DNA from: JAZGBC01 sp036444495
Lineage (GTDB): Bacteria > Pseudomonadota > Alphaproteobacteria > Kiloniellales > J153
Reading direction: 5' to 3'
DNA: 8,785 nucleotides
NCBI GenBank assembly: GCA_036444495.1
Contig: JAZGBC010000094.1
Span: forward strand, 1-8,785
Below the pieces are notes generated by a model, which saw only the letters and a list, made by a program, of their open reading frames with translations, made no database searches and was not told the origin of the DNA. Below, in pieces: positions 1 to 5,704 of this stretch (position 1 is its first letter; the number at the start of each line of letters is the position of its first letter). The position numbers were made by a program, and so were the translations under genes.

Positions 1-712
1 CGGTTTTGAGGTTGGGGTTGTCGGTCATCAGGAGCTTGGCGGCGAAGGCGGCGTCATCGGGATGCATCATGAAGCGGCCCATGACCGGCAGCAGCGCGAT
101 ATGGGGCTTGTAGCGCATGCCGTAAAGCTGCAGGTCGAGCGTCAAGCCGGTGCTGCCCGCCATGAGGACGCGCGGCCCCCCCTCGAAGCTCAGCAGGAAC
201 CCCGCCGCCGGCCCGCCATAGCCCGAAGCCGGGTGCTCCTCGGACAGGCGGATGCCCGAGCCGTGCTGAGACCAGAGGATTTGCGCGGTGACGTCGCCGA
301 CCTTGTAACGCCCCCCGATGCTGGCCCGGTAGATCTGTTTCTTCGAGCCGCCGTACTTTTCGATCTCGCCCTGCATCCAGGACCCCAGTTCGGATACGGT
401 GAAGATGGTGGCGCCCGTCCGCGCGGCGATCTCCACCGCGTTGCCCTGGTCGTCCCCATGACCGGAGGTGGGCAGGATCAGATCGACCTCGCCCTTCTTG
501 TAGAAGTCGATGCCGATGCCCGCGTCCTTGTTGCCCTTGATCCAGGGGTTGATCAGGACCACCGTGCCGCCGGGCGAGACAAAGCGAAAATGCTGATTGC
601 CGTAGAAGGTCATCTTCACGCCCGCCGCCTCGGCTTGCGCCACGGCAAGCAGCCCGGCCATGAGGAATGCGGCGAACGACAGGACGATTCTCGAAAGATT
701 TTGTCTGGACAT
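1..712 (-). CDS. Secreted UPF0173/UlaG-like metallo-beta-lactamase-fold protein with degenerate metal site (C-terminus cut by window edge)
   Basis: I translated 237 codons from the ATG at 712-710; the frame stays open to the left edge, so the C-terminus is missing. The start is supported by a strong ribosome site (GGGGGAGA, reverse complement of 716-723). Residues 1 to about 30 look like a Sec signal peptide: Arg near the start, a Leu/Ala/Phe core, then AQAEAA, which implies a periplasmic or secreted protein. The rest follows the UPF0173/UlaG MBL layout: LINPW (53-57), the HxHxDH position (83-88), TGATIF (99-104), SQHGSG (148-153), GPAAGF (167-172), the AGDTG position (185-189) and GRFMMHP (212-218). 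Family members are normally metal-dependent hydrolases. Here HxHxDH reads SGHGDD and AGDTG reads AGSTG, so two His and the bridging Asp are replaced, while H85, D87 and H150 remain. Activity is therefore doubtful; a binding role or altered metal use is possible. It is transcribed divergently from the sgaA gene. The family call is confident; the function is unknown. Confidence 0.85.
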   Translation of the reverse strand, partial: MSRQNLSRIVLSFAAFLMAGLLAVAQAEAAGVKMTFYGNQHFRFVSPGGTVVLINPWIKGNKDAGIGIDFYKKGEVDLILPTSGHGDDQGNAVEIAARTGATIFTVSELGSWMQGEIEKYGGSKKQIYRASIGGRYKVGDVTAQILWSQHGSGIRLSEEHPASGYGGPAAGFLLSFEGGPRVLMAGSTGLTLDLQLYGMRYKPHIALLPVMGRFMMHPDDAAFAAKLLMTDNPNLKT

Positions 713-837
713 CGTCTCTCCCCCTGTTTTCTCAGGTTCTGTTTTCCGCGCCGTTCCCGGCGCGCTCGTGCATCGGTCTATCCTGATGATTCCATTGGTG
801 GGATGCAACCGCAGGGGCCGGCCGCGCCCGCGGCTGC

Positions 838-904
838 CATAACCTCAGGTCATGGCGTTAATGACTCTTTGTCATATTCACGGGCATGAATGATTAACGT
901 TATG
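838..904. promoter_or_regulatory. Cluster of nested inverted repeats, possible operator or activator sites
   Basis: Four inverted-repeat pairs can be read directly. CATAAC (838-843) pairs with GTTATG (899-904). CGTTAAT (856-862) pairs with ATTAACG (893-899). ATGAC (861-865) pairs with GTCAT (871-875) around TCTTT. ATTCA (876-880) pairs with TGAAT (887-891) around CGGGCA. Together they form two adjacent small hairpins enclosed by outer arms. The 862-874 element also fits the T-N11-A pattern of LysR-type sites. Position in a divergent spacer favours a regulator-binding region serving one or both genes. The regulator is not in the window. Confidence 0.4.
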
Positions 905-972
905 CTGTCCCCCGATTAGAAAGCCGCCGGGCCGGAAAAAATCGCCTGAAACTGGTCCCGGGCGCTTATAAG

Positions 973-989
973 CCGGCACGAGAATCGCA
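973..989 (+). promoter_or_regulatory. Sigma-54-like -24/-12 element upstream of sgaA
   Basis: The sequence CCGGCACGAGAATCGCA resembles the sigma-54 consensus YTGGCACGRNNNTTGCW. The invariant GG (975-976) and GC (987-988) are 12 bp apart as required, and CACG and the final A match. Two consensus T positions (974, 986) are C instead. It would start transcription near position 1000, giving a leader of about 160 nt before sgaA. The palindrome cluster at 838-904 lies at a distance typical for enhancer-binding activators. This is a hand match without a score, so chance is possible. Confidence 0.3.
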
Positions 990-1115
990 CACACGATGGG
1001 GCGTCGATGCCGGAAGAGCGGGCGTAAATCAGTGACTTACCGGGCGCTGAACGCCCCTTGGACTAAAATTTCCTGAGCGCAAAAAGGCGACGCGCACTCG
1101 GGCCAGGCAATTTGC

Positions 1116-1132
1116 TCCGGGACTACCCCGGA
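1116..1132 (+). other. GC-rich hairpin in the sgaA leader
   Basis: TCCGGG (1116-1121) and CCCGGA (1127-1132) form a perfect 6-bp stem around the loop ACTAC. It ends 13 nt before the purine-rich ribosome site of sgaA. There is no T-run, so it is not an intrinsic terminator. It could affect translation or message stability; no function is shown. Confidence 0.35.
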
Positions 1133-1160
1133 CGACAGCCAGATGAAGGGAGAGGGACTC

Positions 1161-2369
1161 ATGACCGCTGGACGAAATGCACTGTTCATCCCGGGGCCGA
1201 CCAACATTCCGGACCGCCTGCGCTTGGCCATGGACATTCCGCTGGAGGATCAGCGCGCGCCCGACTTCCCCGTCTTCGTGCTCGACCTCTTCCGCGACCT
1301 GAAGACGGTGTTCAAGACCGATAACGGCCAAATCTTTCTCTTCCCCGGCACCGGCACCGGCGGTTGGGAGGCGGCCATCACCAACACGCTCTCGCCAGGC
1401 GACAAGGTACTGGCCTCCCGCTTCGGTCACTTCTCCCACCTCTGGATCGACCTCTGCCAGCGCCACAAGCTGGATGTCATCGAGGTGGACGTGGCGTGGG
1501 GCGAAGGCGTGCCGGTGGAGACCTACGCCGAGATCCTGGCCGCCGACAAGGCCGGCGAGATCAAGGCCGTGCTGGTCTGCCACAACGAGACCGCGACCGG
1601 TGTCACAAGCGACGTAAAGGCGGTGCGCGAGGCGCTGGATGAGGCCTACCACCCGGCCATGCTCTACGTGGATGGGGTCAGCTCTATCGCCTCCATCGAT
1701 TTCCGCATGGACGAGTGGGGCGTGGATCTCGCCGTCTCGGGCTCGCAGAAGGGCTTCATGCTGCCCGCTGGCATGGCCATCGTGGGCGCCAGCGAAAAGG
1801 CCATCGAGGCCTCCAAGACCGCCGAGTGCCCGCGCTGCTTCTTCGACTTCGCCGACATGATCCGCACCAACAAGGACGGCTTCTTCCCCTATACCCCGGC
1901 GACCACGCTCCTGCGCGGCCTGCGCGCCTCGCTGGACATGCTGTTCGAGGAAGGCCTGGAGAACGTCTTCGCGCGCCACCACCGCCTGGCCACCGGCGTG
2001 CGCAAGGCGGTCGCGGCCTGGGGCCTGGAGCTCTGCGCCAAGGAGCCCAAGTGGCATTCCGACACCGTGAGCGCCATCTGCGTGCCCGAGGGTTTCGACG
2101 GCAACGACGTGGTGAAAATGGCCTACCTGCGCTATAACCTCTCGCTCGGGCTTGGCCTGTCCCAGGTGGCGGGCAAGGTCTTCCGCATCGGCCACTTGGG
2201 CGCGCTCAACGAGCTCATGCTGCTCACCGCGCTGGCCGGCTGCGAGATGGCCATGCGCGACCTGGGCATTGCGGTCGAACCCGGCAGCGGCGTTGCGGCG
2301 GCCGAGGAGCACTACCGCGCCACGGCGCGCCCCGTGGACATGAGCGCCGGCGCCACCGCCGCGATGTAA
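1161..2369 (+). CDS. sgaA: Serine-glyoxylate aminotransferase (class V; BhcA-like aspartate-glyoxylate activity possible)
   Basis: This is a 402-residue PLP-dependent class V aminotransferase that probably moves the amino group of serine to glyoxylate, giving hydroxypyruvate and glycine in the cytosol. I chose the ATG at 1161 over the in-frame ATG at 1143 because AAGGGAGAGGG (1146-1156) sits at ribosome-site distance from it and the protein then opens, as family members do, with a short lead into FIPGPTNIP. Other family marks are FPGTGTGGWEAAITNTLSPG near residues 61-80, HNETATG, YVDGVSS with the PLP-ring Asp, and GSQKGFMLP with the Schiff-base Lys at residue 197. The C-terminal part carries QVAGKVFRIGHLG, and the length is normal. 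The next gene encodes a hydroxypyruvate reductase-type enzyme, which favours the serine reaction. The same subfamily includes BhcA of the beta-hydroxyaspartate cycle, but bhcB, bhcC and bhcD are absent here. Family is certain; the preferred amino donor is inferred. Confidence 0.9.
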   Translation: MTAGRNALFIPGPTNIPDRLRLAMDIPLEDQRAPDFPVFVLDLFRDLKTVFKTDNGQIFLFPGTGTGGWEAAITNTLSPGDKVLASRFGHFSHLWIDLCQRHKLDVIEVDVAWGEGVPVETYAEILAADKAGEIKAVLVCHNETATGVTSDVKAVREALDEAYHPAMLYVDGVSSIASIDFRMDEWGVDLAVSGSQKGFMLPAGMAIVGASEKAIEASKTAECPRCFFDFADMIRTNKDGFFPYTPATTLLRGLRASLDMLFEEGLENVFARHHRLATGVRKAVAAWGLELCAKEPKWHSDTVSAICVPEGFDGNDVVKMAYLRYNLSLGLGLSQVAGKVFRIGHLGALNELMLLTALAGCEMAMRDLGIAVEPGSGVAAAEEHYRATARPVDMSAGATAAM

Positions 2370-2380
2370 CGAACATACCT

Positions 2381-2404
2381 GCCCGGCGGCTTCGGCCGCC
2401 TGGC
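2381..2404 (+). other. Stable TTCG-loop hairpin between sgaA and the dehydrogenase gene
   Basis: GGCGGC (2385-2390) pairs perfectly with GCCGCC (2395-2400) around a TTCG loop. Beyond one mismatch (2384/2401) the stem continues with GCC (2381-2383) against GGC (2402-2404). UUCG-capped stems are exceptionally stable in RNA. There is no following T-run, so this is more likely a message-stability or processing element, or partial attenuator, inside the operon than a full terminator. Confidence 0.5.
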
Positions 2405-2423
2405 GGTTACACGCGGAGGCTCG

Positions 2424-3395
2424 ATGAGCAAACCCAGGGTGATCGTCACGCGCCGCTGGCCCGAGGCGGTGGAGCGGCGTGTTTCCGAGTTGTTCGACGC
2501 CCAGCTCAACGGCGACGACAAGCCCATGAGCCAGGCGGCGCTCAAGGCCGCCTTCGCCGAGGCCGACGCGGTCTTTCCCACGGTCTCCGACCGGATCGAC
2601 GCCGAGGTGCTCGCCGCCGAGCCGCTCAAGGCCAAGCTCTGCGGCAACTTCGGCGTCGGCTTCAACAACATCGACATCGAGGCCGCCAAGGCGCGCGGCA
2701 TCACGGTGACCAACACACCCGACGTCTTGACCGATGCCACGGCGGACCTGGCCATGACGCTGCTGCTCGCCGTGGCGCGCCGCGCCGGCGAGGGCGAGCG
2801 CTACCTGCGTCGCGGTGACTGGACCGGCTGGGGCCCGACCCACATGATGGGCACCCAGGTGACCGGCAAGACGCTCGGGCTGATTGGCTTCGGGCGCATC
2901 GGCCGGGCGGTCGCCGAGCGCGCCCACTTCGGCTTCAACATGGACGTGCTGTTCCACGACCCCTACCCGCCCGGCGGGGACGTGGCCGAGCACCTGGGCG
3001 CCACGGCCTGCGCCAGCATCGAGGAAGTGCTGGAGCGTTCCGACTTCGTCTCGCTGCACACGCCCGGCGGCGCGGACACCTATCACCTGATGAACGCCGA
3101 GCGCCTGGCGCGCATGAAGCCGGGTTCTTTTCTCATCAACTCCTCGCGCGGCGACGTGATCGACGAGGCGGCGCTGGTGGCGGCGCTCAAGAACGGCCCG
3201 CTCGCGGGCGCCGGGCTCGACGTCTACGAAGGCGAGCCCAAGGTCAGCCCCGAACTGGCCAAGATGGAGAACGTGGTCCTGCTGCCGCACCTGGGCAGCG
3301 CCACCACCGAGACCCGTGTCGCCATGGGCATGAAGGTGGTGGAGAACGCCGAGGCCTTCTTCGCCGGCAAGGAACCGCCCAATAGGGTGGTGTGA
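2424..3395 (+). CDS. D-2-hydroxyacid dehydrogenase, glyoxylate/hydroxypyruvate reductase type (D-glycerate dehydrogenase)
   Basis: This 323-residue protein is a full-length NAD(P)-dependent D-isomer 2-hydroxyacid dehydrogenase. It probably reduces hydroxypyruvate to D-glycerate and/or glyoxylate to glycolate in the cytosol. The substrate-domain half contains NFGVGFNNID and TNTPDVLTDATADLA, the latter typical of glyoxylate/hydroxypyruvate reductases. The nucleotide-binding loop is GFGRIG (155-160). The catalytic triad is visible as Arg242 in NSSRGDV, Glu271 in YEGEP and His289 in LPHLGS. GGAGG (2415-2419) lies 4 nt before the start. It lies 54 nt after sgaA on the same strand, so the two are probably co-transcribed and act in sequence on serine-derived hydroxypyruvate. 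The stop codon is 16 nt from that of the convergent membrane-protein gene. Thirty nucleotides of its 3' end (3326-3355) recur at 5612-5641. Substrate preference between glyoxylate and hydroxypyruvate cannot be decided from sequence. Confidence 0.9.
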   Translation: MSKPRVIVTRRWPEAVERRVSELFDAQLNGDDKPMSQAALKAAFAEADAVFPTVSDRIDAEVLAAEPLKAKLCGNFGVGFNNIDIEAAKARGITVTNTPDVLTDATADLAMTLLLAVARRAGEGERYLRRGDWTGWGPTHMMGTQVTGKTLGLIGFGRIGRAVAERAHFGFNMDVLFHDPYPPGGDVAEHLGATACASIEEVLERSDFVSLHTPGGADTYHLMNAERLARMKPGSFLINSSRGDVIDEAALVAALKNGPLAGAGLDVYEGEPKVSPELAKMENVVLLPHLGSATTETRVAMGMKVVENAEAFFAGKEPPNRVV

Positions 3396-3411
3396 GGCGC
3401 TTCGAACCGCC
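3396..3411. other. Near-perfect 16-bp palindrome filling the gap between convergent stop codons
   Basis: The gap between the two stops reads GGCGCTTCGAACCGCC, identical to its own reverse complement at 14 of 16 positions, with TTCGAA at the centre. It may form a short hairpin on either transcript (GGCG/CGCC arms). It lacks T-runs, so terminator function is uncertain. Confidence 0.35.
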
Positions 3412-3846
3412 CTACCGCCCGACGGTTTCCTTGCCTTCGCCGCCGAACCGGGTCGCAAGATATCCGATCAGCAGCCCGACGAGGGCACCCTCGAGCGTGA
3501 ACCAGAACGGCGAGGTGAGTACGCCCTCCGCGCCGAACATGGCGACCAGCATGTCCTTCATGGTGTCGTAGGCGAAGAAGGTCAGGACGAAGTTCATCCA
3601 GGCGCCCAGGAACGGCGCGCGCACCCACCACGGCATCGGCAGCTTGAGAATCGGGTGCCGGTCGAACACACCGAACACGCCGATGATCGCGCCCAGAGTC
3701 GTGTACCATAGCAACACCCCCCAGCGGATCAGCCAGCCCGCCTCCGGCGCGAAAAACGGCAGCAGGAGGAAACCGGCGAGGCCAACCGCGAAGCCGACCC
3801 CCTTGCCGATCGCGATTCGCGTAACCAATGACGGCTTTTCGAACAT
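3412..3846 (-). CDS. Small integral membrane protein of unknown function (about four helices)
   Basis: I do not recognise this 144-residue protein. The ATG at 3846-3844 is chosen because GGAGG (reverse complement of 3852-3856) precedes it at normal spacing; a start nine codons upstream at 3873 has no ribosome site. Hydrophobic segments lie at about residues 11-32, 38-61, 77-93 and 114-132, so it is probably an inner-membrane protein with four helices. The loop after helix 2 has FDRHPILKLPMPWW and the C-terminus is short and charged (RFGGEGKETVGR). No enzyme, transporter or channel signature is visible. It converges on the dehydrogenase gene and diverges from uxaA, with which it shares a 220-bp promoter region. 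It lies in the segment bracketed by the 30-nt direct repeats at 3326 and 5612. The reading frame is credible from its start, composition and hydropathy; function unknown. Confidence 0.75.
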   Translation of the reverse strand: MFEKPSLVTRIAIGKGVGFAVGLAGFLLLPFFAPEAGWLIRWGVLLWYTTLGAIIGVFGVFDRHPILKLPMPWWVRAPFLGAWMNFVLTFFAYDTMKDMLVAMFGAEGVLTSPFWFTLEGALVGLLIGYLATRFGGEGKETVGR

Positions 3847-3943
3847 CCGAGCCTCCAATGATAGCGACGCCATCCCGGCTTTATGAGTCAGCTAACGAAA
3901 ACGTAATCGGAATCTGCCCGCCGTGCATTGAGGCACATCAACG

Positions 3944-3989
3944 GGCCGGCGCTTCCCTGGCCCCGAGCCGCCGGGGCGGATCTCCGGCC
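3944..3989. other. Nested GC-rich inverted repeats in the spacer upstream of uxaA
   Basis: Outer arms GGCCGG (3944-3949) and CCGGCC (3984-3989) enclose an inner hairpin CCCCG (3961-3965), loop AGCCGC, CGGGG (3972-3976), extendable by one G-C pair. The structure lies 77 nt before the uxaA start, in the spacer shared with the divergent membrane-protein gene. No T-run follows. It could be a leader structure, an operator, or chance in GC-rich DNA. Confidence 0.25.
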
Positions 3990-4009
3990 AAACCGCGCTT
4001 GATTTCTGT

Positions 4010-4020
4010 TAGATTGCGCG
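4010..4020 (+). promoter_or_regulatory. Candidate -10 region (TAGATT) for uxaA
   Basis: TAGATT (4010-4015) is followed by GCGCG and stands out in a GC-rich spacer 50 nt before the uxaA start. A very similar string, TAGATT followed by AGCGCGG, occurs at 7335 before the DsbA-like gene. No good -35 box is present at the usual 16-18 bp distance, so this is a weak call. Confidence 0.2.
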
Positions 4021-4066
4021 CCTGAGTTCGGCTTGCCGCCGCATCGGTAATAAAGGGACGAGGACA

Positions 4067-5593
4067 ATGGTTTCGAATGCCTCAATCCGCCTGAGCCCCA
4101 AGGACAACGTCGCCGTCGTTCTCACGGACATCGCCAAGGGCCAAACGGTGGAGCCGGCCTCCATCACCGCGCGCGAGCCGATTCCGCGCGGTCACAAGCT
4201 GGCGATCGAGCCGATCGAGCAGGGCTCGGCGGTCCTCAAGTACGGCCAGATCATCGGTTTCGCGTCCGAGCACATCGCCCCCGGCGCGCACGTCCACGTT
4301 CACAACGTCTCCATGGGCGAGTTCGAGCGCGACTACGCGTTCGGCGAGGACAAGATCGAGACTGACTTCGTCGCGGATGCCGAGCGCGCCACCTTTCAGG
4401 GCTACCTGCGCGAGGACGGGCGGGTCGGCACGCGCAACTACGTCGGCATCGTCACCTCGGTAAACTGCTCCGCCACGGTCGCCCGGCACATCGCCCGCGA
4501 GGTGGAGAAGCGGGGCATCCTCGACGATTATCCCAACGTCGACGGTATCGTGCCCATCATCCACGGCGCCGGCTGTTGCGTCGCCTCGGACGATGAAGGC
4601 TTCCGCATGTTGCAGCGGACCATTTGGGGCCACGCGCGGCACCCCAACTTTGCCGCGGTCCTGATGCTGGGGCTCGGCTGCGAGGCCAATCAGATTCCCC
4701 TGCTGCTGGACCTCATGGGCCGGCCATCGGAGGAAACCTTCCACTACACCACCATTCAAAAGGAGGGCGGCACCCGGAAGACCGTCGAGCAGGCTGTCGC
4801 CTGGTTCGAGAGCGTGCTGCCGCGCGCCAACGCCATGAAGCGCACGACCGTCGCGGCGTCGGAGCTGACGGTGGCGCTGCAGTGCGGCGGGTCGGACGGC
4901 TATTCGGGCATCACAGCGAACCCGGCGCTCGGCATCGCCGTCGACACCCTGGTGCGCCACGGCGGCTCAGGGGTGCTGGCGGAAACGCCGGAGATCTACG
5001 GCGCGGAGCATCTGCTCACGCGCCGGGCGGCAACGCGCGAGGTCGGCGAGAAGCTGATCGAGCGCATCCGCTGGTGGGAGGACTACACCGCCAAGAATAA
5101 CGGCGATATGAACAACAACCCGACACCGGGCAACAAGGCCGGCGGCCTGACGACCATCCTCGAGAAGTCCTTGGGGGCAGTCGCCAAGGGCGGGTCCACC
5201 AACCTGGTCGGCGTCTACAAGTACGCCGAGCCGATTACGACGAAGGGCTTCGCGTTCATGGACAGTCCCGGCTACGACCCCTGCTCCATCACCGGCGAGG
5301 TGGCGTCGGGCTGTAACCTGGTGTGCTTCACCACGGGCCGGGGTTCGGTCTATGGCAACAAGCCGGTACCAAGTATCAAGATGGCGACGAATACGCCCAT
5401 GTACGATCACATGGCGGAGGACATGGACATCGACTGCGGCACGATTATCGACGGGACGGAGACCCTGGAAGAAGTGGGCGGGCACATCTTTCAGCGAATG
5501 CTGGCCGTCGCCGGCGGCGAGAAGACCAAGTCCGAGGAGCTCGGGTTCGGCGATGCCGAGTTCGTGCCCTGGCAGATCGGCGCGCAGATGTAA
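4067..5593 (+). CDS. uxaA: UxaA-family dehydratase (altronate dehydratase-like)
   Basis: This 508-residue protein is a full-length member of the UxaA/GarD sugar-acid dehydratase family. The best-known member dehydrates D-altronate to 2-keto-3-deoxygluconate with Fe(II). Residues 1-90 form the SAF domain, ending in HVHVHN (His75, His77, His79). The catalytic part begins at GRVGTRNY (118-125) with VNCSATV soon after, and later has CGGSDGYSG, NNNPTPGNKAGGLTT, the DSPGYDPCSITG block, TGRGSVYGNKPVPSIK, DIDCGTI and the C-terminal FVPWQIG, all characteristic of the family. It has its own upstream region, shared with a divergent membrane-protein gene, and a purine-rich ribosome site (AAAGGGACGAGG, 4052-4063). 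No uxaB, kdgK or kdgA is nearby, and the neighbours are amino/2-oxo-acid enzymes, so the true substrate may not be altronate. Sulfolactate sulfo-lyase is a related alternative, but it is usually two proteins (SuyA, SuyB). Family certain, substrate open. Confidence 0.88.
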   Translation: MVSNASIRLSPKDNVAVVLTDIAKGQTVEPASITAREPIPRGHKLAIEPIEQGSAVLKYGQIIGFASEHIAPGAHVHVHNVSMGEFERDYAFGEDKIETDFVADAERATFQGYLREDGRVGTRNYVGIVTSVNCSATVARHIAREVEKRGILDDYPNVDGIVPIIHGAGCCVASDDEGFRMLQRTIWGHARHPNFAAVLMLGLGCEANQIPLLLDLMGRPSEETFHYTTIQKEGGTRKTVEQAVAWFESVLPRANAMKRTTVAASELTVALQCGGSDGYSGITANPALGIAVDTLVRHGGSGVLAETPEIYGAEHLLTRRAATREVGEKLIERIRWWEDYTAKNNGDMNNNPTPGNKAGGLTTILEKSLGAVAKGGSTNLVGVYKYAEPITTKGFAFMDSPGYDPCSITGEVASGCNLVCFTTGRGSVYGNKPVPSIKMATNTPMYDHMAEDMDIDCGTIIDGTETLEEVGGHIFQRMLAVAGGEKTKSEELGFGDAEFVPWQIGAQM

Positions 5594-5611
5594 TCAGCCT
5601 AGCGCAGATTG

Positions 5612-5641
5612 GGGCATGACGGTGGTGGAGAACGCCGAAGC
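5612..5641 (+). pseudogene. Relic or duplicate of the 3' end of the D-2-hydroxyacid dehydrogenase gene
   Basis: These 30 nt match 3326-3355 of the dehydrogenase gene at 28 positions without gaps (differences at 5620/3334 and 5639/3353). Read in the matching frame they give GMTVVENAEA, against GMKVVENAEA in the intact protein, just before its C-terminus. Similarity stops abruptly on the left, 18 nt after the uxaA stop, and fades on the right. It has no start codon or ribosome site of its own and is not a functional gene. It marks either a lost paralogue or a duplication made when the uxaA segment entered the locus. Confidence 0.65.
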
Positions 5642-5665
5642 GCTTGCGCTTCCCCGCCTCCGGGG
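5637..5665 (+). other. Two tandem hairpins between uxaA and the class IV aminotransferase gene
   Basis: GAAGCGC (5637-5643) and GCGCTTC (5646-5652) are perfect inverted arms separated by TT. Immediately after, CCCCG (5652-5656) and CGGGG (5661-5665) pair around CCTC. No T-run follows. They lie 28 nt before the GGGAGG ribosome site of the next gene and could be an intercistronic processing or partial termination site. Confidence 0.35.
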
Positions 5666-5704
5666 TGAATCATGTCCCCGCACAAGGAATAAGGGAGGCG
5701 CTCG

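Larger units (their letters stand above)
713..1160. other. Divergent intergenic region (448 bp) between MBL-fold gene and sgaA
   Basis: I see no credible gene here. Short frames that overlap it lack ribosome sites or are extensions of antisense shadows. It holds the ribosome site of the minus-strand gene (716-723), a palindrome cluster (838-904), a sigma-54-like element (973-989), a short GC hairpin (1042-1056: GGGCG, loop CTGAA, CGCCC), a second hairpin just before the sgaA ribosome site (1116-1132) and that ribosome site itself (1146-1156). The stretch around 852-905 is much more AT-rich than the coding sequence on either side, as expected for regulatory DNA. No convincing sigma-70 -35/-10 pair was found for either gene. 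Confidence 0.7.

Noticed and set aside
62..889. A 275-codon open frame on the plus strand
   Set aside because: It is antisense to the MBL-fold gene, whose translation shows clear family motifs and a signal peptide, and it has no ribosome site.
1042..1056. Hairpin GGGCG-CTGAA-CGCCC as a terminator
   Set aside because: The stem is only 5 bp, no T-run follows directly, and no plus-strand gene ends upstream of it.
1143..1160. An upstream ATG adding six residues to sgaA
   Set aside because: The purine-rich ribosome site lies within this stretch and serves the ATG at 1161; family members start near that point.
1029..3458. An 809-codon open frame on the minus strand
   Set aside because: It lies antisense to sgaA and the dehydrogenase, both with full family motifs and ribosome sites. 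Its product is a low-complexity Gly/Ala/Arg/His sequence typical of antisense frames in GC-rich DNA.
3923..3936. GTGC/GCAC inverted repeat as an operator for the membrane gene or uxaA
   Set aside because: Four-base arms are too short to separate from chance without conservation data.
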